Of a stretch of DNA of 64,000 bases, positions 9,442-18,166 are shown piece by piece. The position numbers were made by a program, and so were the translations under genes. The number at the start of each line of letters is the position of its first letter. Positions within the stretch are counted from its first letter, which is position 1. The notes beneath the pieces were generated by a model. It did no database searches. It was not told the DNA's origin and worked only from the letters and a program-made list of their open reading frames with translations. The DNA lies in assembly GCF_019431045.1 (NCBI RefSeq), contig NZ_JAHXPT010000006.1:1-64000 (forward strand). The letters run 5' to 3'. Source of the DNA: Clostridium weizhouense (GTDB taxonomy: Bacteria; Bacillota; Clostridia; Clostridiales; Clostridiaceae).

Positions 9442-11880
9442 ATGAATAAAAAGACATTTAAAATAGAAGGAATGAGTTGTTCAGCATGCGCAAACAGAGT
9501 TGAGAGAGTAGTAAAAAAATTAGAAGGAATAGATAATGCAAATGTTAATTTTGCTACGGAAACTTTAAATGTAGAGTTTGATGAAAATAAACTAAATAAT
9601 CAAAATATAGAAGATGCAGTTATAAAGGCTGGATATGGAGTTAAGAAAAATATAAAGACTTATAATTTTAAAGTTGAAGGAATGACATGTTCAGCATGTG
9701 CAAATAGAGTTGAAAGAGTTACTAAAAAATTAGAAGGTGTAGAAGAATCAGCTGTTAATTTTGCAACTGAAAGATTAACAATATCAATAGATGAAGATGA
9801 AATAAATTATGGTCAAATCAAGAATGTAGTAGATAAAGCTGGATATAAACTTATTGATGAAGAATCAATCAATAAACAAAGTGAAGATAAAAAGGAAGAA
9901 AATCCTTCAAAGCAATTATTAACAAGATTTATTATATCAGTAGTTTTAACTATTCCATTATTGATAATAAGTATGGGACATATGGTTGGAATGAGGTTAC
10001 CATCTATAATTGATCCAATGATGAATCCTTTGAATTTTGCATTAATACAAGTTGTATTAACACTTCCAGTAATGTTAGTAGGATATAAGTTTTATAAGAT
10101 TGGGTTAAAGAATTTATTTAAACTTAGTCCTAATATGGATTCATTAATATCAATAGGTACCTTAGCAGCATTCTTATATGGAGTATTTACGATATTTAAA
10201 ATCAATCAAGGAAATCATGAATATGCAATGCACTTATATTTTGAATCAGCAAGTGTAATTTTAACATTAATAACATTAGGAAAATATTTAGAAGCAGTTT
10301 CAAAAGGAAAAACATCACAGGCTATTAAAGCATTGATGGGTCTAGCACCTAAAACTGCAACTATTATAAGAGATAATAATGAGATAACTGTTAAAGTAGA
10401 AGAAGTCATGGTTGGAGATATTATTTTAGTTAAACCAGGAGAAAAGCTTCCAGTAGATGGAGAAGTAATAGAAGGAACTACAGCAATTGATGAATCTATG
10501 CTTACAGGAGAGAGCATTCCAGTTGAAAAGACAATAGGTAACAGCGTTATTGGAGCAAGTATTAATAAAACTGGATTTATAAAATATAGAGCAACAAAAG
10601 TAGGAAAAGATACAGCTTTAGCTCAAATTATTAAATTAGTTGAAGATGCACAAGGTTCAAAAGCACCTATAGCAAAACTTGCTGATATTATTTCAGCATA
10701 TTTTGTACCAATAGTAATTAGCTTAGCTATCATTTCATCATTAGCATGGTTAATAGCTGGAGAATCTTCTATTTTTGCATTAACAATATTTATTTCTGTA
10801 TTAGTAATAGCATGTCCATGCGCTTTAGGTTTAGCAACACCAACAGCAATAATGGTTGGAACAGGTAAAGGAGCAGAAAATGGTGTGTTAATTAAAGGTG
10901 GAGAAGCATTAGAAACTACCTATAAATTAAATACTATAGTATTTGATAAAACAGGAACTATAACAGAGGGGAAACCAAAAGTAACAGATATTATATGGAA
11001 TGATATTTCAGAAGAAGATATATTAATTCTAGCTGCAAGTGCTGAAAAAGGTTCTGAACATCCATTAGGAGAAGCTATTGTAAAAGAAGCAAATGATAGA
11101 GGTCTAGAATTAAAGAAAGTTGATAAATTTGAAGCTATTCCTGGTTATGGAATAGAGGCAATGATTGACGAAAAAAAAGTTTTCCTAGGAAATAAAAAGC
11201 TAATGATACAGAAAAATGTAGATATATCAGTATTAAATGAAAGAGCAGATATATTAGCTAATGAGGGTAAAACTCCTATGTATATAGCTATTAATTCACA
11301 AATAAAGGGAATAATATCAGTAGCAGATACTGTTAAGGAAAATAGTAAAGAGGCTATAAAAATTCTTCATGATATGGGAATAAAAGTAGCAATGATTACA
11401 GGTGATAATAAAAGTACAGCAAATGCAATAGCTAAACAAGTTGGAATAGATATAGTTTTAGCAGAAGTATTACCAGAAGATAAAGCAAATGAAGTAGCTA
11501 AGCTTCAATCAAATGGAGATAAAGTTGGGATGGTTGGAGATGGAATTAATGATGCACCAGCACTTGCTAAAGCAGATATAGGAATTGCAATAGGCTCAGG
11601 TACAGATGTAGCGATAGAATCAGCAGATATAGTTCTTATGAGAAGTGACTTAATGGATGTATCAACAGCTATTAAATTAAGTAAGGCAACCATCAAAAAT
11701 ATAAAAGAAAATTTAGGATGGGCATTTGGATATAATATATTAGGAATACCAGTGGCTATGGGAATACTTCATATTTTTGGAGGACCACTTTTAAATCCAA
11801 TGATAGCAGCTGGAGCAATGAGTTTTAGTTCAGTATCAGTATTATTAAACGCTTTAAGGCTTAGAAATTTCAAAGCTTAA
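9442..11880 (+). CDS. copA: Cu(+)-exporting P1B-type ATPase CopA
   Basis: 812-residue membrane pump that exports Cu(I) using ATP. Two N-terminal heavy-metal domains carry GMSCSAC (Cys13, Cys16) and GMTCSAC (Cys83, Cys86). They are followed by transmembrane helices, the TGES actuator motif, the transmembrane CPC motif (Cys458-Pro-Cys460), DKTGT with phosphorylated Asp502, the SEHPLG motif and GDGINDAP. I start at ATG 9442, which follows AGGGGTG; an upstream in-frame ATG at 9406 has no RBS. Second gene of the copper operon, regulated by CsoR and fed by CopZ. Full length and intact. Confidence 0.96.
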   Translation: MNKKTFKIEGMSCSACANRVERVVKKLEGIDNANVNFATETLNVEFDENKLNNQNIEDAVIKAGYGVKKNIKTYNFKVEGMTCSACANRVERVTKKLEGVEESAVNFATERLTISIDEDEINYGQIKNVVDKAGYKLIDEESINKQSEDKKEENPSKQLLTRFIISVVLTIPLLIISMGHMVGMRLPSIIDPMMNPLNFALIQVVLTLPVMLVGYKFYKIGLKNLFKLSPNMDSLISIGTLAAFLYGVFTIFKINQGNHEYAMHLYFESASVILTLITLGKYLEAVSKGKTSQAIKALMGLAPKTATIIRDNNEITVKVEEVMVGDIILVKPGEKLPVDGEVIEGTTAIDESMLTGESIPVEKTIGNSVIGASINKTGFIKYRATKVGKDTALAQIIKLVEDAQGSKAPIAKLADIISAYFVPIVISLAIISSLAWLIAGESSIFALTIFISVLVIACPCALGLATPTAIMVGTGKGAENGVLIKGGEALETTYKLNTIVFDKTGTITEGKPKVTDIIWNDISEEDILILAASAEKGSEHPLGEAIVKEANDRGLELKKVDKFEAIPGYGIEAMIDEKKVFLGNKKLMIQKNVDISVLNERADILANEGKTPMYIAINSQIKGIISVADTVKENSKEAIKILHDMGIKVAMITGDNKSTANAIAKQVGIDIVLAEVLPEDKANEVAKLQSNGDKVGMVGDGINDAPALAKADIGIAIGSGTDVAIESADIVLMRSDLMDVSTAIKLSKATIKNIKENLGWAFGYNILGIPVAMGILHIFGGPLLNPMIAAGAMSFSSVSVLLNALRLRNFKA

Positions 11881-11929
11881 AATATCAACACTTAATCAAA
11901 ATATAGATAATTTAGGAGGAATTGAGATT

Positions 11930-12133
11930 ATGAAAAAGAAAATTTTAATTGAAGGTATGAGTTGTAATCATTGTGTAGGTCATGTAAAGAATGCTTTAGA
12001 AGGGTTAGATGGAGTAACTTCAGTAGAGGTAAGCTTACAGGATAAATATGCTTTAGTAGAAACAACAGTAAGTGATCAAGTTTTAAAAGATGCAATAGAA
12101 GATGAAGGATATGATGTTGTAGGAATTGAATAA
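11930..12133 (+). CDS. copZ: Copper chaperone CopZ
   Basis: 67-residue cytosolic heavy-metal-associated domain with GMSCNHC, the CxxC Cu(I) site, near the N-terminus. It carries Cu(I) to CopA or CsoR. Preceded by TAGGAGGAATTGAG and 49 bases after copA, so it completes the csoR-copA-copZ operon. The complement is typical of Firmicutes. Confidence 0.95.
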   Translation: MKKKILIEGMSCNHCVGHVKNALEGLDGVTSVEVSLQDKYALVETTVSDQVLKDAIEDEGYDVVGIE

Positions 12134-12297
12134 TTAAGGCACATTTAAAAAAATAATAGACCAGTATGCTCGTCTATTTTGTGTGATACTGCGTCAGCAA
12201 ATTTATCTAATAGCTCGTTATTAACTAAATTTACTTCCTTGTCTGACACAAACTATACAATGCCTCTTTGATCTATTATTTTATTTCATGTGCCTAA
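12134..12297. mobile_element. Small non-autonomous element with GGCACAT terminal inverted repeats
   Basis: About 164 bases bounded by TTAAGGCACAT on the left and ATGTGCCTAA on the right. Including the neighbouring AAAATAATAGA/TCTATTATTTT, the imperfect terminal repeats extend to about 27 bp. The interior has no complete gene; a 35-codon open stretch on the minus strand has no start. The same GGCACA ends recur at 18639-18702 and 61447-61471, which suggests a MITE or insertion-sequence remnant. I cannot assign the IS family. Confidence 0.55.
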
Positions 12298-12376
12298 AAC
12301 TTATATAAAAATAAAAATATGTTTTAATAGCTGAATTTCCATTATATTAAAAAAGCAATATACATTTAAAACACAT

Positions 12377-12420
12377 AAAAGTAAGGTTGTCCTAGTTAAT
12401 AGGGCAACCTTACTTTTAAT
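12377..12420. terminator. Bidirectional terminator between copZ and the MCP-PhnD gene
   Basis: AAAAGTAAGGTTGTCC pairs with the segment AGGGCAACCTTACTTTT across an 8-base loop; A and T flanks let it serve both converging units. Confidence 0.88.
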
Positions 12421-12464
12421 TTTAGCTATGTTTTACAATAGCAACATTCACTTAAAACATAACC

Positions 12465-14348
12465 TTAATTTTCCATAACTTTTCTGATTAGATCATAATT
12501 AGAATCATTTGCTTCAACGAAACCATTAACAGGAGTTGTTATATTACTAAAGTCATTAAATTCAACAAATGCCTTTTTGATAAAGTTTATACGTTCAGAA
12601 TCCATATCAGGACTTACTGCAATAGCATCTTTTTGTATATTATCTGTCATAGAGATTATCTTTAGATTGTCCACATTAAGACCATTAACTTTTGCTTTAT
12701 CAAACGCTTCATTATAAGTGGCACCAGCATCAAAAGCTCCATTTAATACTCCATCAATAACGTTATCATGACTTCCAGCAAAAGATACATTAGAGAATAA
12801 TCTATCAGGATTCATATTATTTTCTTTGAAAATATGTCTAGCATATAAATATCCAGAAGCACTATTTTTATCAACATAAGCAAAAGTTTTATCTCTTAAA
12901 TCTTCTAAAGTATTAATTCCAGATGATTTACTAGTAATAATATATCCATTATAATAAGTTTTACCATTAACACGAGGAGTCACTAAAGGGATAACGTTTG
13001 CGGTTTGCTTAGCTATAACATAAGCAAATGGAGAGAACCATCCCATATCAATAGTACCTTTTTTTATTTGATCGCTAAGTGCGTCATAATCTTTAACAAT
13101 TATAATTCTTGGAGTAAGATTAATACTTTTAAATAGTCTTTCTAAAATAGGAAGATACATTTTCTTAATATCAGCAGGAGATGTAAAAGGATTAATTCCA
13201 ATTATAATTTCATTTTCTCCTTTAAGGCTACTCATTTGATACTGTAAATTTTCAGAAGCAACACTTAAGGTTCCACAGTAATTAAGTAATTCATCTACTT
13301 TACCTTCATGTCTTTCAATCATGTCAATAGAATCAAGTGTTTCACGATTTGTATCTTCAATAGTACATGTTAAGTGACTAAGAGCTTGTTCGATATCAAA
13401 TGCAACTTGAGTATTTGATTTAGAAACATCAGTTAAATTTAAAATAGAATCTTTAATATGTCCCATTGCTTTATAACTATTAGATAAAACTTTTAATGTA
13501 TCATTAGAAATTTCATCAAGTTCGTTTATTGTATTTTTAGAATTTTCAGTTGCCACTTGTGTATCTTGAATGTTTAAAAGAAGGTCTTTAACATTCTGAT
13601 CAATTTCCCTTGCAAATTTATCTGTTTCATCAGCCAGTTTTCTAATTTCATTAGCTACAACAGAAAATCCACGTCCAGCATCACCAGCACGTGCTGCTTC
13701 AATTGATGCATTTAATGCAAGTAAATTTGTTTGGCTTGAAATATCATGTATGTATTCTACAAATTTATTTATACTATTAGATGAATCATGAAGTTTTGAA
13801 TTAGTCTCCAAAGAAACATCTGATATTTTTTTTACTTCTGATAATAAAGAAATAGTATTAGTCATTGCTGATTTACTTTTTTCAAGTATAGAGATAGTAT
13901 CATCGGTTTTTTCTTCTACAGTCAAGATACTTTTGTCAATTTTTTCACAACTAGATACGACTTCATGAATTCCTGATTCAACTGTCTCAATACAAGCTAA
14001 ATTGGTCGTAGAAAAATCAGAAATAATTTTATTTTTTTCTACTAAATGTGAAAAAGCTTCTTTGCTTTGTTTAGATATCCACAAAAGGTGTTCTACATCA
14101 AATCCCATTGTTTCAATCATGGAGTGTATATTTTTATATACTTCTTGTTGGCAACCATTTGAATCATTAAAACCAATATCATTTGAATTGTACTTTAAAG
14201 TATCAAAATAATAAAAATAAGATAATATCAATATAAAAGTAACTAAGCAGACAAGCAATTTTAGTAAGTTGTTTTCAATCAGGAAAGCAATACATATACT
14301 ACTTAAGATGCTCAAAAGGATAGGTAATGCATATTTTTTTATTCTCAT
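12465..14348 (-). CDS. MCP-like signalling protein with a C-terminal PhnD-type solute-binding domain
   Basis: 627 residues in an unusual order. Two closely spaced TM helices (about 6-24 and 28-48) have almost no extracytoplasmic loop. A methyl-accepting signalling bundle follows, with tip [19 protein letters not shown] (about 202-225) and [15 protein letters not shown]. After that, with no intervening TM helix, comes a periplasmic-binding-protein-like domain (about 376-627) of the PhnD/phosphonate-phosphite type: [28 protein letters not shown] and [17 protein letters not shown]. Predicted topology places the binding domain in the cytoplasm, where it could sense an internal ligand. No HAMP is evident. 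RBS AGGGGGAC; alone on the minus strand. Confidence 0.88.
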   Translation of the reverse strand: MRIKKYALPILLSILSSICIAFLIENNLLKLLVCLVTFILILSYFYYFDTLKYNSNDIGFNDSNGCQQEVYKNIHSMIETMGFDVEHLLWISKQSKEAFSHLVEKNKIISDFSTTNLACIETVESGIHEVVSSCEKIDKSILTVEEKTDDTISILEKSKSAMTNTISLLSEVKKISDVSLETNSKLHDSSNSINKFVEYIHDISSQTNLLALNASIEAARAGDAGRGFSVVANEIRKLADETDKFAREIDQNVKDLLLNIQDTQVATENSKNTINELDEISNDTLKVLSNSYKAMGHIKDSILNLTDVSKSNTQVAFDIEQALSHLTCTIEDTNRETLDSIDMIERHEGKVDELLNYCGTLSVASENLQYQMSSLKGENEIIIGINPFTSPADIKKMYLPILERLFKSINLTPRIIIVKDYDALSDQIKKGTIDMGWFSPFAYVIAKQTANVIPLVTPRVNGKTYYNGYIITSKSSGINTLEDLRDKTFAYVDKNSASGYLYARHIFKENNMNPDRLFSNVSFAGSHDNVIDGVLNGAFDAGATYNEAFDKAKVNGLNVDNLKIISMTDNIQKDAIAVSPDMDSERINFIKKAFVEFNDFSNITTPVNGFVEANDSNYDLIRKVMEN

Positions 14349-14406
14349 AAATCCAGTCCCCCTATAAAAGGTATTTGTTATTGTAACCCTGGTCCAATAT
14401 ATATAA

Positions 14407-14435
14407 ATTATCCCACAAATAGAAATTTAATTCAA
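14407..14435 (-). promoter_or_regulatory. Sigma-A-like promoter of the MCP-PhnD gene
   Basis: On the minus strand, TTGAAT (14435-14430) and GATAAT (14412-14407) are 17 bases apart, about 60 bases before the start codon. Confidence 0.5.
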
Positions 14436-14541
14436 TAAAAACATGAATTCGTTTACTAAGGAATGATAAAAATTTATCAATAGAATTGTTAAGTGAAACA
14501 TCAAATAAATTAGTAATCATATTAAGGTATAAATTAAATTT

Positions 14542-14580
14542 AAAAAAGCATTGAGATTAATTTTATCAATGTTTTTTTAT
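14542..14580 (+). terminator. Orphan terminator-like hairpin
   Basis: AAAAAAGCATTGA / TCAATGTTTTTTT in the 544-base gap between the divergent MCP-PhnD and sigma-factor genes. No gene precedes it on either strand. It may end an unannotated small transcript. The rest of the gap is AT-rich without ORFs. Confidence 0.6.
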
Positions 14581-14812
14581 GTCGCTCATCGTGAAAATAT
14601 ACTAATCAATAAAAATTTTTTTATGATAGCTGATATATATACCAAATATAAAGATATTAAACTTTAATCATTCACTTAACAAATAAATTTTTTATTCAGT
14701 ATATGTTATTAAAGAAGTTAGTAATGTTTTTATAAATATTTATCGAATATTATAATATGACATATTTTGTATAAAATATCTTGAACAAAAATACATAAAT
14801 TCAAAATTTAGG

Positions 14813-14841
14813 TTTACATAAACCTTATATTATTACTTTTA
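14813..14841 (+). promoter_or_regulatory. Candidate TcdR/UviA-class promoter upstream of the sigma-factor gene
   Basis: TTTACA (14813-14818), a 17-base spacer, then CTTTTA (14836-14841), about 50 bases before the start of the sigma-like gene. Promoters used by the clostridial TcdR/BotR/TetR/UviA sigma group have a TTTACA -35 and a C-plus-T-run -10 such as CTCTTT, so this fits autoregulation. Inferred from the motif only. Confidence 0.45.
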
Positions 14842-14892
14842 GTAGGTATAAAAACACTTAATACAGATTTAAGCAACTTAAGGAGTGATTAT

Positions 14893-15417
14893 ATGCCTAC
14901 AGATTTAATTGAAAAAATTGAACTATTTAAAGAAGACTCTAACAATTTCGTAGAAATACTTTATTATTTTAGTTCTAAAATTGATTATTTAAGTTATAAA
15001 CTAAGATATCCAGAAGCGTCTACTGATCTTGTTATATACTTATATGAGCTTATATTAGATTTAAATATAAAAAAATTTAATAATGATGAAGAAGTATTAA
15101 AGTATATTAAAACATGTCTTAAAAACAAATCTATAAAACTATATTATAAAATAAATTCTTACAGGAATTTTTTAACATATAGTTCAGATGAAGAACTTTT
15201 AAATATATTAGATAAAAATAATTATAGTAATGAATATTCTAATGTAATGTTTAATGATTTAATCTCTTTATTAAAACCTAAACATAAGGAAATAATATTT
15301 TATAAATTTTATTTACAATTATCAGATATAGAAATTGGTAAACGATTAAAAATATCAAGACAAGCTGTTAATAAATTTAAAAGACAAGCTTTAAAATTTC
15401 TAAAAGAAAAATTATAG
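14893..15417 (+). CDS. TcdR/UviA-like alternative sigma factor (group 5 sigma-70)
   Basis: 174-residue protein. The C-terminal half is a sigma-70 region 4 helix-turn-helix: LKPKHKEIIFYKFY, then LSDIEIGKRLKISRQAVNKFK. The N-terminal half is helical and diverged, consistent with region 2. Its length, its Lys/Asn/Ile-rich make-up and above all its neighbour, a UviB-like holin 13 bases downstream, place it with the clostridial sigma factors that drive toxin and bacteriocin genes (TcdR, BotR, TetR, UviA). RBS TTAAGGAGTG. Which class member it is, and its targets, cannot be settled here. Confidence 0.72.
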   Translation: MPTDLIEKIELFKEDSNNFVEILYYFSSKIDYLSYKLRYPEASTDLVIYLYELILDLNIKKFNNDEEVLKYIKTCLKNKSIKLYYKINSYRNFLTYSSDEELLNILDKNNYSNEYSNVMFNDLISLLKPKHKEIIFYKFYLQLSDIEIGKRLKISRQAVNKFKRQALKFLKEKL

Positions 15418-15430
15418 AAAGGGGATAATT

Positions 15431-15652
15431 ATGATTGATGAATTAATGAAAACAGCTACGACTCAAGGTATTTGGGCAATTTTGAGTTGTGTACTTATAG
15501 TATACATATTAAAAGCACAGGAAACTAGAGATTTAAAGCAAGAGGAAAGAGAAAAAAACTATCAAGAGATAATAAAAAAGCTTACTGAAAAATTAAATAC
15601 ATTAGATTCAATAAATTTAACTGTAAATGAAATAAAGAATAAAATTAATTAG
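15431..15652 (+). CDS. uviB: UviB/BhlA-family holin-like protein
   Basis: 73 residues with one N-terminal TM helix (about 12-30, WAILSCVLIVYILKA) and a charged, coiled C-terminal tail. The start MIDELMKTATTQGIWA and the sequence LKAQETRDLKQEEREKNYQ are characteristic of the BhlA/UviB family, found with clostridial bacteriocins and related to TcdE-like release proteins. Co-transcribed with the sigma factor (13-base gap, RBS AAAGGGG). In Clostridium perfringens pIP404 the same gene pair (uviA, uviB) accompanies bacteriocin BCN5. A role in protein release or membrane permeabilisation is inferred from the family. Confidence 0.8.
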   Translation: MIDELMKTATTQGIWAILSCVLIVYILKAQETRDLKQEEREKNYQEIIKKLTEKLNTLDSINLTVNEIKNKIN

Positions 15653-15679
15653 ACTTTTTATTAACAGAATATAAAAGAT

Positions 15680-15738
15680 ATATTTACTGTATGAGTCTGC
15701 ATCAAAATAAATTTAACACAGACCCATACAGTAAATAT
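15680..15738. terminator. Convergent terminator after the uviB-like gene
   Basis: ATATTTACTGTATGAGTCTG pairs with CAGACCCATACAGTAAATAT (one internal mismatch) across a 19-base loop. It lies between converging genes and touches the stop codon of the minus-strand neighbour, so it probably serves both. Confidence 0.7.
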
Positions 15739-16406
15739 TATCTTATTAAGTTAATAATATCTAATAACATATCATGATATTCACCAAATTTATTATGTTC
15801 TAGGGCTAATTTTAAATATTCTTTAAAATTTCCTTTCATATTAAAAGCTAAATTTATATCTCCATTTGTATTTACAGTATTTTGGCCAATCCATCCAAAA
15901 ATAGTAATTGATATATTATTATATTGATTTTTATCTATTAATCCTTCTTCTTTTAATTCAGAAAAAATTCCTAAAGATTCTCTAGGAGTACAATTATTTA
16001 AAGAAGTGCCACAAGCATTGAAAACTTTTTCTATATTTAAATTTCCATCAGTATCGTAATATTTATCTTTATTTTTATCAATTTCAAGTTTCATTACATT
16101 TTTTATCATGTCAATTGAATGGATAGAATTATCTTTACTATTTTGATCTATAAATATTTCATCTAATTTTTTCAAACGTTCTAATTTTTTAGGATCAGTA
16201 ATCTCCTTATTTTTTAGATAATTTGTAGAGTTGGATAAATTTTTAGTATAAATGTTTGTTGGATTTATATTATTTTTTATTTTATTCAAATTACTTTCAA
16301 AGTTATTACTTTGATTAGTTTTCATTGTATTATTCAACCTATTAGATTGCTTATATATATTAGATAATGTTTTATTATAATTGTTTTGATTAATTTTAAA
16401 TTCCAT
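15738..16406 (-). CDS. Unrecognised 222-residue protein next to the uviAB-like pair
   Basis: Not recognised. The first 75 residues are Asn/Lys/Ser-rich and low-complexity, without a signal peptide or TM helix. Residues about 80-222 look folded, with DTDGNLNIEKVFNACGTSLNNCTPRESLG (written in two overlapping parts: DTDGNLNIEKVF, then ACGTSLNNCTPRES) containing two Cys, then ITIFGWIGQNTV and a helical end. It converges on the sigma/holin pair. A TTTACA element lies on its own strand about 80 bases before the start, followed at 16 bases by TAAAAT, which fits sigma-A better than the UviA class. A leaderless cargo for the holin is possible by analogy only. Confidence 0.6.
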   Translation of the reverse strand: MEFKINQNNYNKTLSNIYKQSNRLNNTMKTNQSNNFESNLNKIKNNINPTNIYTKNLSNSTNYLKNKEITDPKKLERLKKLDEIFIDQNSKDNSIHSIDMIKNVMKLEIDKNKDKYYDTDGNLNIEKVFNACGTSLNNCTPRESLGIFSELKEEGLIDKNQYNNISITIFGWIGQNTVNTNGDINLAFNMKGNFKEYLKLALEHNKFGEYHDMLLDIINLIR

Positions 16407-16585
16407 AAATTATAAAAACCTTTCTAAATTTATTTTTAATTTGTTATATTATCGATCCTTTATATTTTAATTTTCGTGCATAAAATGTAAAAATTTACCC
16501 TGAAATTAGATATACTTTGATTAGACAAACTTTTTATAAGTAATATGTTATAACATAAGTAAGTTTAATTTTTGAGGAGAGATTT

Positions 16586-16933
16586 ATGCAAAAAAAATAT
16601 TTAATAATATTTTCTTTAATAATTGTAAGCATGTTTACAATTCGATTTATATATGTTTATAATCAAAAAAATAGCTTAAACACTTTTATGTTTAATAATA
16701 ATGTGTATATTGTAACTAATGAAAAAATAAGTGAAGATCTTGTAGATGAAGAATTAGGGAAGATTACTTGTAAAACTAATAAATATCCAAAGACTAATTT
16801 AGAAGCTTCAAAATTGCAGGTTAATACACCTATATATGAGTATAAAGACTCAGGTGATGATGAATTATTTTCTGTTAAGATAATAAAGTATGATAATAAA
16901 TATTATGTATGTAGAAAGATAATAAATAATTAA
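16586..16933 (+). CDS. Small membrane-anchored hypothetical protein
   Basis: 115 residues: an N-terminal hydrophobic signal-anchor (about 4-24, YLIIFSLIIVSMF) and a short extracytoplasmic beta-rich domain with two Cys (ITCKTNKY and YYVCRK). RBS GAGGAGAG. No family recognised; the layout resembles small Firmicute surface proteins of unknown function. Upstream TAGACA with TATAAC about 17-20 bases on may be its promoter. Expressed separately from the convergent gene before it. Confidence 0.65.
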   Translation: MQKKYLIIFSLIIVSMFTIRFIYVYNQKNSLNTFMFNNNVYIVTNEKISEDLVDEELGKITCKTNKYPKTNLEASKLQVNTPIYEYKDSGDDELFSVKIIKYDNKYYVCRKIINN

Positions 16934-16990
16934 ATTAGAAAAACAATACAAAATCCAGAAAATATTTACTTATTATTTTATGGAACAGCT

Positions 16991-17018
16991 AGATATATTT
17001 TAAATTTAAAATATATCT
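16991..17018. repeat. 28-bp perfect palindrome
   Basis: AGATATATTTTAAA followed directly by its complement, a fully symmetrical 28-mer, 58 bases after the preceding gene. It lacks a clean T tract (TGGGTTT follows). Either a weak terminator or a cruciform-forming site. Confidence 0.6.
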
Positions 17019-17132
17019 TGGGTTTAATTATGGCTCTGCTTGGAGTATGAATTCTTTTTAAAAAGAATTAAACATTAAATAATTTGGAATGGATAATGAT
17101 TAAAATTTATATAAATTAGGTAGGAATCTAGA

Positions 17133-17342
17133 ATGTATATTATTAATAGACTAAAAGCAAATTTTAATAACTTTATAAAAATAAATAAACAAGGGTATAT
17201 AAAATTAATTTTAACTATATATGTATTGTTAATTGGGGTATTAGGACTTATTGATATAATTTCATATAAAAGTTTTGATTTATTTTTTATTCCATTTTTT
17301 GTTATATGTTGTTTAGTAAAGATGTATTGGAAACATAAATAG
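17133..17342 (+). CDS. Small two-helix membrane protein
   Basis: 69 residues with two hydrophobic segments (about 24-43, IKLILTIYVLLIGVLGLIDI, and 49-63, FDLFFIPFFVICCLV) and Lys-rich ends. RBS AGGTAGGAAT before the ATG and a strong terminator five bases after the stop support it as a real gene. No family recognised. Confidence 0.6.
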   Translation: MYIINRLKANFNNFIKINKQGYIKLILTIYVLLIGVLGLIDIISYKSFDLFFIPFFVICCLVKMYWKHK

Positions 17343-17346
17343 AAAT

Positions 17347-17384
17347 AAAAATCAGGTAATATTTTTGTGTTACCTGATTTTTCT
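17347..17384. terminator. Bidirectional terminator
   Basis: AAAAATCAGGTAA / TTACCTGATTTTT, a symmetric stem with A and T flanks, between the small membrane protein and the convergent hemerythrin gene. Confidence 0.92.
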
Positions 17385-17451
17385 ATAATTGTTAATTTTT
17401 AAAGTATAAGAATAGTTACTATAATAGTACATTTTTACTTAAATAATTTTA

Positions 17452-17859
17452 CTAAATCAATTTATACAATTCAGATTCTTCTTTTGATATTCTTTTTTTA
17501 ATTTCTTTTAAAATCATATTTGTTTCATGTACAAATCCACTTATATTTGTATTTATTTTATTTTTAGTGTTGTGATTATCTTTATAATTTGTAAATGTAT
17601 TAGATATATTACCCATTTCAGTCATATATAAATTAGCTAAAGTTTTTAAATTATTATCATTTCCATTAATTAAACTAGGATATAAGAATTTATCCTCAGA
17701 AGCTAAATGCACATTTAATTTACCAGCTAGCTTATTTATATGAGTAACAAACTCATTTAAGTGTTCTATATAATCAGATTTATTTATTATTTTATCAATA
17801 TGGTTTACTTCTTCAAGAATTTCCTTATGTTGTCTTAAAAAACTATTTATATTTATCAT
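17452..17859 (-). CDS. Hemerythrin HHE-domain protein
   Basis: 135-residue four-helix bundle with candidate di-iron ligands: RQHKEI near the N-terminus, HINKLAGKLNVHLASEDKFLYP (read as HINK, then HLASEDKFLYP) in the second and third helices, and FVHETN with Glu residues in the last helix. Such proteins bind O2, NO or iron in the cytoplasm and are common oxygen/NO-protection factors in anaerobes. RBS AGGAGTGATAC. Monocistronic. Confidence 0.85.
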   Translation of the reverse strand: MININSFLRQHKEILEEVNHIDKIINKSDYIEHLNEFVTHINKLAGKLNVHLASEDKFLYPSLINGNDNNLKTLANLYMTEMGNISNTFTNYKDNHNTKNKINTNISGFVHETNMILKEIKKRISKEESELYKLI

Positions 17860-18056
17860 TTAGTATCACTCCTATTTATAACTTGCTAGATTATATTTAG
17901 ATTATATATGGATATTAAGGATTAATATGTAACAAAAGTTACGAAAAATTAAAAATTATTTAGTTAAGTTAGAAAAATAAAGAAAAGTAAAGATAAATTA
18001 AATAAAAATTAAGTTTAATATGGTTTTTTAAGAAAAATATAACTTGCAAAAATATA

Positions 18057-18133
18057 CGAACGTATGTACGATATAACTGTAAGGTATATCAAATAAAATA
18101 ATAGATTAATATATGGGTCTATTATTTTATTTG
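18057..18133 (+). promoter_or_regulatory. LexA-like site followed by a perfect hairpin
   Basis: CGAACGTATGTACG (18057-18070) differs at one position from the Gram-positive LexA box CGAAC-N4-GTTCG. Twenty bases on, CAAATAAAATAATAGA (18090-18105) pairs perfectly with its complement at 18118-18133. The hairpin arms share AAATAAAATAATAGA with the element at 12134-12297. Functions unproven. Confidence 0.35.
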
Positions 18134-18166
18134 AATGTTGATAAAGTCTATGAATGATATTGAAAG

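Noticed and set aside
15738..16406. Calling the 222-residue protein a bacteriocin or toxin
   Set aside because: No bacteriocin motif, no known toxin fold and its promoter looks sigma-A-like; position alone is not enough.
17452..17859. Hemerythrin gene as part of the uviAB-like module
   Set aside because: It is on the opposite strand behind a strong terminator; no functional link is visible.
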